This document shows, one piece after another, positions 55,412 through 64,000 of a stretch of 64,000 nt of DNA. The notes under the pieces are model-generated. The model ran no database searches, was not told the DNA's origin, and worked only from the letters and a program-made list of their open reading frames with translations. Both the position numbers and the translations under genes were made by a program. Origin of the DNA: Atkinsonella hypoxylon (taxonomy: Eukaryota > Ascomycota > Sordariomycetes > Hypocreales > Clavicipitaceae); the NCBI GenBank assembly GCA_000729835.1, contig JFHB01000021.1:186001-250000 (forward strand). Reading direction: 5' to 3'. Position 1 is the stretch's first letter, and each line of letters begins with the position of its first letter.

Positions 55412-57499
55412 ATGCAATCAGTCTGGACTAGAGCCAGTCAGGCTCATCGTTGTGGGTGTCGAGCTTGCAGCACTTTGGTTGGCACAATCGGCCGACGAGC
55501 TACTGGCGTGACCAGAAGACGTAAAGCGACATTTGCCGAAATCTTCACAGCTTGCTATAGCTCGGTATTCGCTACTGCTGCGATTGTCGATGCCGTCCGT
55601 AAAATTGATCGGAGAAAGGAGTTGGATCGACAGCTGGAGGAGACGAGGAGAGAATTGAGCGAGTTACAAGAGCAGTCATCCGGTCCTTCAATACCTGAAA
55701 CGAACTGGCCGCCCTTTTCAATAGATCAACTGGACTCTCTGTGGCGGACTTTGAAGGCTATTTATCAACATCGACCATACATGAAAGAAATTCATAGACC
55801 GGCAACCGTCAATGTATCCGAATTGATAAGCACCTTGAAAGCCGATTTCTACCACGCAAATAGCGAAACTTCTCTCCTTTCGATGCGACAAACCGACTAC
55901 GAAAAGCTAGAGAAAGATATCATGGCAGAAGAACAAGATTGTCGAATATGGATTCGGCAGCCACAAAACCATAAACAATTGCTTAAAGACACGTTGAATA
56001 CCGAAAAGCTCGTCCAAAAATTGCTCCACCGAGCAGAAACTTTCGGTACCGGCCCGTCTCATAGCCCAGCCCTAGACGAAGCTCGACAAATCGCCAATAA
56101 GGGATACCCAGACTTCTCATATCCATCTATTGATCCCGAACGTGCACAAAGCAATACATTATCCCTGAATAGCCAGATTAGAGCCCTGATAGATGAAGAT
56201 CATCTCAGCATCAAAGACAAGGTTGGAAGAATTTGCTACAATTTACTCGTATCAGCCTATCCTCCTGATATGCACACATACAACACACTTATCGTGGCCT
56301 TCGACAAGTCTGGCCAGCACGGCCTGTCCGACGCCGTGGTACACTCCTTCTTTCACCATCGTCTCATGAAACCGACACCTTCGACTTACGCAGCGATCCT
56401 CAACCACTACAAGTCCAGCAACAACCACGGGCAATTTCTTCGCGTCATTTCGTGCCTGGCCGGACTTGACGCTCTCACGGGCGCCAAAATAAAAAGGCGA
56501 CACGTCAATGACGTGAAGCAAATACGCTACCTACAGTTTTGGGCAGCAAATACGAAACGTAGAACACAAACTGGACAATGGGTATGGGAGCATGGTCCTC
56601 TGGGCACGACTGTTGTCGAAACTCTTTTTGATGGTCTACTTTATTTCAAGCTCTTTGCTGATGCCGCAACGCTGTTTGTGACGTGCGTGCGTGCTGGGGT
56701 TGCCTTGAGTACGCAGACGATGATACATGTGTTTGATGAGTGCGTCGCTGCTCTAGACTGGCGAGCGGCTGTCAAAATGGTACGAGGGCTACTAGTTAGC
56801 CTGCCAGCGTGGGAGCAGTTCTTATCGCAAACAGATGATGCTACTGCAGCGCATCTCTTGAGCCGGACGTCCGCCTTGATGGATCTCTGTGGCTTAGGTG
56901 GGAATGGGCAAGAGCCGAGTAAACAGCGCCTGGCAAATCTTTATGTATCCGTCCCAAAATGGAAACGGTTTCTCGAGTTCATGGCGCAGACAAACCTTCT
57001 GATACCAAATGCGTGGCCCGTCAACTTTCATACACCCGATGACAGATTCTCTGATGCCTCCTCCGGACACCGGCGGCGCTTGCTACAGCTTGAGAGTCTA
57101 TGGAAGGAATACGAACATGTTTGCAAGACAACGAATTCCATTGAGAGCAAATTACTATATCCAGATTTTTCGACTAATTTCCGAACATCCTTGGCGTTAC
57201 ATATTGGGCGCAACGCCGTGAATCGGTCGTTCAAATTACGTCTTGACGTGGAGTTTGCTTTGCCCACATATCCACGAATCTCAAGACTACCACAGCACTC
57301 TTCATGTGCAAAACGACCGCAGCACTTATTACGTGCAGCAGCAGTCAATATCAGTGACGAACCCTTGATCACAAATACAAAATCCACGACTGCCAGTGAC
57401 AGGCGTCCAAAGGTCAAGCCGATCCGAGATCACAGGAAGCAGTGGCATCGTCGGCCGCGGCGACGGGTTGGGCACGAAAGAAAAGTTCCACCCCATTGA
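55412..57499 (+). CDS. Mitochondrial pentatricopeptide-repeat-like protein
   Basis: Intronless, 695 aa. The N-terminus is Arg-rich without acidic residues for about 40 residues (RRATGVTRRRKAT), consistent with a mitochondrial presequence. It is followed by a hydrophobic segment (CYSSVFATAAIVDAV) and a charged helix. PPR-like helical hairpins are visible at about 280-350 (YNLLVSAYPPDMHTYNTLIV, then SFFHHRLMKPTPSTYAAILN) and 405-460. Fungal PPR proteins act on mitochondrial RNA maturation or translation; the target is unknown. The C-terminal 90 residues are basic. The ATG overlaps the stop of a three-codon upstream ORF. Confidence 0.75.
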   Translation: MQSVWTRASQAHRCGCRACSTLVGTIGRRATGVTRRRKATFAEIFTACYSSVFATAAIVDAVRKIDRRKELDRQLEETRRELSELQEQSSGPSIPETNWPPFSIDQLDSLWRTLKAIYQHRPYMKEIHRPATVNVSELISTLKADFYHANSETSLLSMRQTDYEKLEKDIMAEEQDCRIWIRQPQNHKQLLKDTLNTEKLVQKLLHRAETFGTGPSHSPALDEARQIANKGYPDFSYPSIDPERAQSNTLSLNSQIRALIDEDHLSIKDKVGRICYNLLVSAYPPDMHTYNTLIVAFDKSGQHGLSDAVVHSFFHHRLMKPTPSTYAAILNHYKSSNNHGQFLRVISCLAGLDALTGAKIKRRHVNDVKQIRYLQFWAANTKRRTQTGQWVWEHGPLGTTVVETLFDGLLYFKLFADAATLFVTCVRAGVALSTQTMIHVFDECVAALDWRAAVKMVRGLLVSLPAWEQFLSQTDDATAAHLLSRTSALMDLCGLGGNGQEPSKQRLANLYVSVPKWKRFLEFMAQTNLLIPNAWPVNFHTPDDRFSDASSGHRRRLLQLESLWKEYEHVCKTTNSIESKLLYPDFSTNFRTSLALHIGRNAVNRSFKLRLDVEFALPTYPRISRLPQHSSCAKRPQHLLRAAAVNISDEPLITNTKSTTASDRRPKVKPIRDHRKQWHRRPRRRVGHERKVPPH

Positions 57500-59263
57500 A
57501 GGAACTTTCATGCGAATCCAGAAGATTGATGACCCGGTCGTTAACAAAGAAATGGTGCAAGGACCGCGGAGAAGGCACGAGGCATTGACCGCTCGGCTCG
57601 TAACCTTTTGCGTCGCTCGCGAGATGTGATGATGTTAAGAATTGACAAGAGACGGTCATTTGCAAGCCAAATTTACCAGATGTATCACTTTAGGAGCATA
57701 GCATCCGTACTGTACAAAGAATATTTCATGTACATGACATTATACATGCTTTGACGCACATCAAGACGCAAGGCATATTCTTCTACGGAGTACAAGGACC
57801 TACAAACTACATAAATCAACAGTCCTGCGACTCCCCTTTCCCCTCTTGGAGACTAATCAATGCTAGAAATGACAAGGAAAGTCGGTGTACTAAAACTTGT
57901 TCTGTCGCATCTGACCATTGTATAGTTACCGCTTGAATTATCAGAGGCATAGGATTCAATCGCGCAACAAGGTTGAGGCAAGGGGCCATGCTAAATAACG
58001 CAGCACGTTGCTCGCAATGAGGACTTGGATTGGTGAGCAATTGGTGCGACAAGGACGGGCTCAGTAAGGTTTCAACGTAGACACGCCACGAGGCGTGGCT
58101 GAATACGGCTAGTAAGATGATGCGAGTTTGACATTTGTGAGCCAAGTTGCACCCAATCGGATTCGCTATCTCGTCCACGGTCGCCAATGAGGAGTCGGAG
58201 TGGTGAGAGGGCGATGGCAGGGCAGCGGCGTGGCGGATAGAGGTACGCCCCTTATCTCCCAAGGTGCCGCGTAAACAGTTCTGTGGCGGCTCCTGCTTCG
58301 TTGTATCGTTGCCGCGTGGTTGCCGCATGGTTGCTGCTGCGCGGTTGCTGCGATGCTTTAACTAATGCGCATGCCGCATCCGTCTTTTGACGATGCTGCA
58401 TCGCGCTTCGTCATAAATCATACAAGAAAACCGGAGCACATGCCTTTAATAGCCGCTTCTCGTCTCCTCACGTCGCCTCACGTCGCCTCACGTCTCCTGC
58501 GCTCGTCAAACCGGAGAGGATGGGACAAGGTCTCCACATGCTCTATCCGCACATTCACGGGGCATTGTCGACGTGGAAAGCTTGAAAACGACCGACTCTA
58601 CAATTCAAGACCCACGAGGCACAAGGCACACAAAATCCAATGAATTGCTTCGGCTCTTGCCTGTCAGTCTGATCTCGGAAGCAGTCGCTCGTATGCTGCG
58701 CACACTATTTACTGCAGCACCGTCGAAGGAATTTCCCGCTCTGACGCACCGAGGTAAGAAAGAAAGTGTCGCCAAGGGCTGCGTGGCCTCACGATCCCCT
58801 CAGGAATACTCGGTGCCTTGCAGCGCTAACGCGGGCAGCCGGGGCGCGACTTGACACGGGGAAAGATCACGCGACCTCTTCAGGGTCCAACTCTCCACAA
58901 ACATCTGCCGCCACTCGGGATCGTGGCCGTTTCATTCCGCAAGGTGTAAGTCAGTTTCACCTCTGACTACCGTCACAGAGCTCTTTCTTCTTTCTCTTCT
59001 GCATGTCACAGCTCGCATTGCTCTTTCCTTGACTTCTGCTGATCTGACAGTCTGACTTCTTTGTTCCTTCTCTTTATTGTTATCACGATAGCGCAAGTCC
59101 TCAAGGCATGCAGTGAGACAGAATCCAAGTTCCTTCCTAGACTCGCCAGTTGGTGTTTTCCGCAGGGCTCTTGAATTAGAAAGTGTATTGCAGAGCGTGG
59201 ACTTGGCACAAGAGTTGGCCTTTTGAACAGAAAAAAAGAAACGCGAGAGCGTCTCGGCACAAC
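57500..59263. other. Intergenic region PPR to GDE1-like gene
   Basis: About 1.8 kb, no gene seen. TACGGAGTAC occurs at about 57783. A 10-bp tandem array with CACGT cores lies at 58461-58500. The last 300 bp are C/T-rich, as in a fungal leader. Confidence 0.5.
58461..58500 (+). promoter_or_regulatory. Four 10-bp units carrying three CACGT cores
   Basis: Units CGTCTCCTCA and CGTCGCCTCA in tandem place CACGTC at 58469, 58479 and 58489, one helical turn apart, about 770 bp upstream of an SPX-domain gene. CACGT is the core half of the PHO4/NUC-1 site; regulation is inferred. Confidence 0.35.
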
Positions 59264-62200
59264 ATGAAGTTCGGACGGAAGTGAGTTCTCCTTCTGGATT
59301 GTCTTCCTTTCGGCTTGCGCCGTTTTCCTGGGGCAGAGTCACTGAAACAGGAGGTTTTTATCGACGTCTTTGAAGCCTACCGCGAAATCAGGTCCCCGAG
59401 TGGGCGGCTTCGTATATCAACTACAAAGGTCTAAAAAAGCTCGTCAAGGCCCTTTCTGAAAAAGCTAGGAATGGAGATACGGTAGATACAGCAGGTGGGC
59501 ATCTTTTCCCATGCATAATCAACTCATAAATGAGCAGAAGACTCGGAGTCATAAAAAACCCCGGGTCCACTAAATCATGGCTCTGCAGAACTCTTCTTCG
59601 CACTCGACCGTAATCTTGAAGATGTGGACTCGTTTTACAACAAGAAATTTGCTGAGGCATGTCGGCGGCTAAACAACCTTCACAACCGTTATGGCCGCGT
59701 CCCTGATGTCGTGGCGACTCTTGACCAAGATGAGGTTGAAGAGGTAATGGGCGCCCTGCTCGAGCTTCGAACTCAATTGAGAAACTTGCAATGGTTTGGT
59801 GAGATCAACCGCAGGGGCTTTGTCAAGATCACCAAGAAACTTGATAAGAAAGTGCCACAGATTTCCTACCAGCATCGATACATCTCCACCAAAGTTGATC
59901 CCAAACAATTCGCCAAGGATGGGAACATCACCAGGCTACTGTCCGAAATCAATAGGTGGCTATCTGTCCTTAGCGATTCTCAACAAGTTGACGACTCCAT
60001 GTCAGATCGTTCTACGCGCTCCCTAGGCCGCGCATCCGCTAAAGCTATGCTCAAGCTGCCACAGGCGCAGCTGGATATACTGGACCAGGCTGTTCGCAAC
60101 GACGACGTTTCTTCGCTGAAATGGGGACTCACAGATGCCAATGTCGCTTCCGATGCATCCGCACAATCGCTACTTCTTAATCTTTTGCAGCGGTCCGTTT
60201 CTGGGCGATCAAGGCAATGCATAGCATTTCTTCTGACGCAAGTCAAAGATTTGGATGAGCCGGATGACATTAATGGCCGAAACTGCATCCACCGATTGGT
60301 CATTCATATTGGACGCACAAAGCCTAGTTCCCACGACGAAGAATCTCATATCTACCCAGTACCTGTGGGAACACAGTTCACCAATCGCCACCTTCAGCCT
60401 GCTGTGTCTTCATCGTTGCCAGTAAAGGCAATAAACACCAAGGAGTCTGACTTGCTCGAAAAAGAGGACGAGGCAGTTCAGCTCCTGATTTATCTGTTAG
60501 ATCAGCTGTCTGACGGTCAGCGACTTGCATTGAAGAGTCGCGACTCCTTTGGACGGCTGCCTCTACACTATGCTGCCCAATTCGGCTTCGTTGTGGTATG
60601 CCAGATCATCATGAAGTACATGCAAGACTGGAATCAGTTTGATGTTAAGGATGGCATTGATGCACCCGAATGGCATGACAATGACGGCTACGCGCCTCTC
60701 CACTTGAGTGTCATCGGTGGCCACCCGCTCACGACACAAGCCTTGCTCCTTGGCGAAAACTGGCAGGGTAGCAGTGAGGCCAAGATCCAGATCCGAAAGA
60801 CCATCTCCAGGTCAGGCGCCTCACTAGCACTGGCCACAAAGTCAAACTATGAACCCATCGTTAAGATGCTGGTTGATGCTGGTGTTGATATCAATTGGAC
60901 TGACAAGACGGGCGAAACCGCATTGCACATAGCTGCCACTTTAGGTCATGAAGGATGTGCTCGCATCATTCTCCAGGGAAGTGATTCTCAGAAAGCGGAC
61001 ATTGAGATTGCAGAGAACTCGTACTCGTGGACGCCTCTTCATGTCGCCGCTGTTGACGGCTCACCTGGCGTGGTTCAGCTACTGGTCGAGGCAGGCGCCG
61101 ACGTCTCAAAACCAGATGCATCTGGATGGACAGCAAAGGAGCACGCTGCTTTGCGCGGTCACATGGATATTGCGCGGTTCCTGGCCGTGCATATAAATGA
61201 AGAGGAAGCTGCTTCCAGAATCGCAGCAGGATTACAACAGTCGAATCCCCCGGAGAATTCCTCCATTGACGAGAGGCGGTCAAACGTTGCCAATGCCAGT
61301 ACCAATGCGCCTCGACCTGCCGAACCTGTCAAGACTTTTGGCCACCGCTACCTAACCAACGAGAGCCTTGTACTCGTGAGCTTGGGAAGTATGGACATTC
61401 GCAAAAAGACCGAGGCTGTGCATCTGGACAGCGTTCCTCTCACTGAAGCTCACAGCACCCAGCTCGACACGGCTCTGTCTGTGGTCGTTAGCGCTGCCGG
61501 GGCAAATGGCGACCCGACGACCATTGATCTTCCAGTACACGACGGCATTTGTACGGAGCCGGTTTTGTTCAAAACCACCGATGCCGCCAAGGTTAAACTC
61601 ATGTTTGATATCATACCAACTTATTCTGGTAGCGAGAAGAACAAGATTGGTCGAGCAGTTGCGCTTCTGTCCACGGTGAAGCCTACGATTGGCTCCCGGC
61701 GTATGAACCTTCAAGGTGACGTCTGCGTCCCGATCATGTCCAGCAACCTCGAGGTCATCGGAACGGTGAACTTTAATTTCCTCATCATTACACCCTTCTA
61801 CCACCCAAACATGGAAATCACGTCGCGACAAACATACTGGAGGAAATTGTCATCAACCATGCTCATTGGCCACAGAGGGTTGGGCAAAAATCTTACTTCG
61901 AACAAGTCTTTGCAACTGGGTGAAAATACGCTGCCGTCGTTTATCGCCGCCGCGAATCTCGGCGCACAATACGTTGAATTCGATGTTCAATTAACCAAGG
62001 ATCATGTCCCCGTCATCTATCATGATTTCCTGGTCAGTGAAACAGGCATCGACGCACCCGTTCATACGCTCACTCTGGAGCAATTCCTCCACATTAATCC
62101 TGACAAGGGGAGGGATCGAGCCCCCCAAAATGGCCACAATAGAGATATCCTGGATGAGCTATCGATCCGACCCCGCAGCAATAGTTTTGCGACTCCCAAG

Positions 62201-62996
62201 CGGTCTTTGTCGATGGGCTATGCAGGCTCCGGTCATGCGGAAATGGAGGAGCGGATGAAACATACAAGAGACTTCAAGGAGAAGGGCTATAAGGCTAATT
62301 CTCGCGGCAACTTCATCCAAGCACCGTTTGCGACGCTTGAGGATCTCTTCCGCAAACTGCCGGAAGAAATTGGGTTCAACATGGAACTGAAATATCCCAT
62401 GCTTCATGAGAGTGAGGAGCATGAAATGGATACGTACGCAGTAGAGCTGAACTCTTTCTGCGACACAGTATTATCCAAGGTTTACGACCTAGCAGGAAAT
62501 CGTCATATAATTTTCAGCTCCTTTAACCCCGATATCTGCCTGTGCCTCAGCTTTAAACAACCTTCTATTCCCATCTTGTTCCTGACGGATGCCGGCTGCA
62601 GCCCAGTGGGTGATATTCGAGCATCTTCACTGCAGGAAGCTATCCGATTTGCCAGCCGATGGGACTTGCTAGGCATTGTGTCCGCGGCAGAGCCTCTCAT
62701 TAACAGTCCACGTCTGGTCAAGGTGGTCAAGGAAATCGGATTGGTGTGTGTTAGTTATGGAGTACTGAACAATGATCCAATCATGGTTCAGGTAGGCCTT
62801 GCCCCTTGGTGACATGTTCTTCTTCCCCCGCCTGTAGGGCCGACTAACAACCGAAATACAGAGACAAGTAAAAGAAGGCATTGACGCGGTCATTGTTGAT
62901 AGCGTCCTCGCGATTCGTAAAGGTCTGACCAGCGGCGAGCCAGCCGTACAGGTATCCAATGGCTCACTTGCTGCGGAACAAGCACTCAGATCTTGA
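59264..62996 (+). CDS. GDE1: SPX-ankyrin-GDPD protein (glycerophosphodiesterase, GDE1 type)
   Basis: Four exons: 59264-59280, 59376-59494, 59589-62791, 62862-62996, giving 1157 aa. The 17-nt first exon joins at 59376 to read MKFGRNLPRNQVPEW, the typical SPX start; SPX covers about residues 1-165 and binds inositol pyrophosphates. Ankyrin repeats cover about 360-580 (LPLHYAAQFG, APLHLSVIGGHP, TALHIAATLGHEG, TPLHVAAVDGS). The GDPD domain runs from 803 on: GHRGLG, GENTLPSF, VEFDVQLTKDHVPVIYHDF, with the His/Arg, Glu, Glu/Asp and His catalytic residues present. That favours a working glycerophosphocholine phosphodiesterase (Gde1) over a purely regulatory Pho81/NUC-2, though NUC-2 shares this architecture and remains an alternative. 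Confidence 0.92.
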
Positions 62997-63829
62997 CAGT
63001 GAGGGACAGTGATGGCACATGGGCAAGTCATACATGTGAACAAGGCAATCAATCGTCCAGACAGACCACCAACCCTGTATTTGTTGAATTTTGTGTTTCC
63101 AGTCAGATGAGCCGCGTGAAGCTGCACTATATCACATACCAGAAATAGAAACTTTAAAACATTCTAAACAGCAGTGAATCTAATCACAATAAGTCTACGG
63201 AGTAGTATGCACTTATAGCCTACTAACTTGACGATGCCACACTTCACAACCTGTACGTCATGGGCCTCAGCTGGGAACAAGATGAGGCCACCGATGCAAT
63301 TATTGACCCAGGCTGTTTAACCGTAGTCGCTATCAGTCCGGCCACCGGCGATATAACCCAGGATAAACACTCGGGGCTTGTACTATGACTAAAGGGGAAT
63401 AAAAGCCTAGCAATGGACCCAAAAGGACGAAGAAAAAGAAAAGAAAGCCGCCTTTTTAAGATGTTGCATGGTATACGCACCCCAATGACGCACGAGAGAT
63501 TTTTAAAAAAAAAAAAAAAAACGAATTATCATGCGTGGGGGTAGTAGGGGTGAAAATGATGTTATCGTCACGAGGCCTCGGACAAGTCTGTCAGACAGCC
63601 CTACTGCTGCTCCATGGGCCGGGGCGCCCAGAATGGCCAGCCAAGCCAAGCTGCTCGGATCCTGGTACAGGACGTGATGGGACATGACGGGCAACGGAAA
63701 CATGCATCTGCGCGATGCCTTCCCGATGTCGTTCTGTGTCTGTGGTGGTGAGTGGCGCCTTGCTTGCCTGGCACATGACTACACATTCAACCCGGACTCC
63801 TGCTTTGTCGTCAAGAAAAAAAATTCGGG
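62997..63829. other. Intergenic region right of GDE1-like gene
   Basis: About 830 bp, no supported gene. TACGGAGTAG lies near 63195 and a poly-A run at about 63505-63520. Confidence 0.4.
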
Positions 63830-63961
63830 TTATGCTGCATTAGCATTCGCAGCAGCAGGGGCAACGGCTGCTTTACTCGGCACGCTGCTTGCGTTTTGAA
63901 ACCCACAGACAGGTTCATGGGCGGAGTCTCGTCCGATCCACATGATCTTGGTGACCCCTTC
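63830..63961 (-). CDS. Possible terminal exon of a gene extending beyond the window
   Basis: Minus-strand frame of 43 codons and stop. It begins after a plausible CAG acceptor (exon starts at 63961), reads EGVTKIMWIGRDSAHEPVCG and ends in an Ala/Asn-rich tail. The composition is protein-like and better than in the other frames, but no family is recognised and the upstream part is missing. It may be spurious. Confidence 0.3.
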   Translation of the reverse strand, partial: EGVTKIMWIGRDSAHEPVCGFQNASSVPSKAAVAPAAANANAA

Positions 63962-64000
63962 CTGCTCGAGGGTGAGCCAAGTCGATCAAATGCGTGCCGC

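Noticed and set aside
63684..63899. Plus-strand open frame ending in a hydrophobic Ala/Leu segment
   Set aside because: The Ala-rich tail is mirrored by a better protein-like frame on the minus strand (63830-63961); no upstream support.

Overview
The window comes from the nuclear genome of a filamentous ascomycete (Pezizomycotina), most likely a Sordariomycete. The genes are interrupted by short GT-AG introns, mostly 50-190 nt, and one of them (in the 46.2-50.5 kb gene) has a clear CTAAC branch site. There are no operons. The gene set is conserved eukaryotic and the tRNAs are of nuclear type, one with a canonical intron. The spacers carry self-complementary CCTAGGTAGG and TACTCCGTA motifs. 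The assignment below phylum level is inference.

Left part (0-12 kb): a 5' partial flavoprotein-fold gene (minus) is divergent from a PRPP synthetase gene. These are followed by MON2 (endosome/Golgi trafficking) and TRM7 (tRNA anticodon-loop 2'-O-methyltransferase), with a GNAT acetyltransferase converging on TRM7. From 12 to 23 kb gene density is low: two poorly conserved coiled-coil proteins sit among homopolymers, microsatellites and purine tracts.

Middle (23-37 kb): UPF3 (nonsense-mediated decay) is divergent from PPG1 (PP2A-type phosphatase). Then come TYW2 (wybutosine synthesis), an SSP120-like secretory EF-hand protein, an arrestin-like protein, tRNA-Arg(CCT), an intron-containing tRNA-Leu(TAG) and SEN54 (tRNA-splicing endonuclease). 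From 37 to 46 kb there is a block of about 9 kb without a convincing gene. It is locally AT-rich and full of tandem repeats, and has the look of decayed repeat DNA.

Right part (46-64 kb): a long-intron gene encodes a nuclear-looking protein with an internally duplicated domain of unknown function. Then ZPR1, an RNase P/MRP-type zinc protein and a DUF866 zinc protein lie on the minus strand. A mitochondrial PPR-like protein is divergent from DUF866. The last complete gene is an SPX-ankyrin-GDPD protein of the GDE1/PHO81 type, and a terminal exon of another minus-strand gene may touch the edge.

No biosynthetic cluster, intact transposon, CRISPR or virus-like gene is seen. The most notable theme is that TRM7, TYW2, SEN54, an RNase P/MRP-family protein and an intron-bearing tRNA gene share one 44-kb stretch. 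The best candidate for something undescribed is the duplicated-domain protein at 46.2-50.5 kb.
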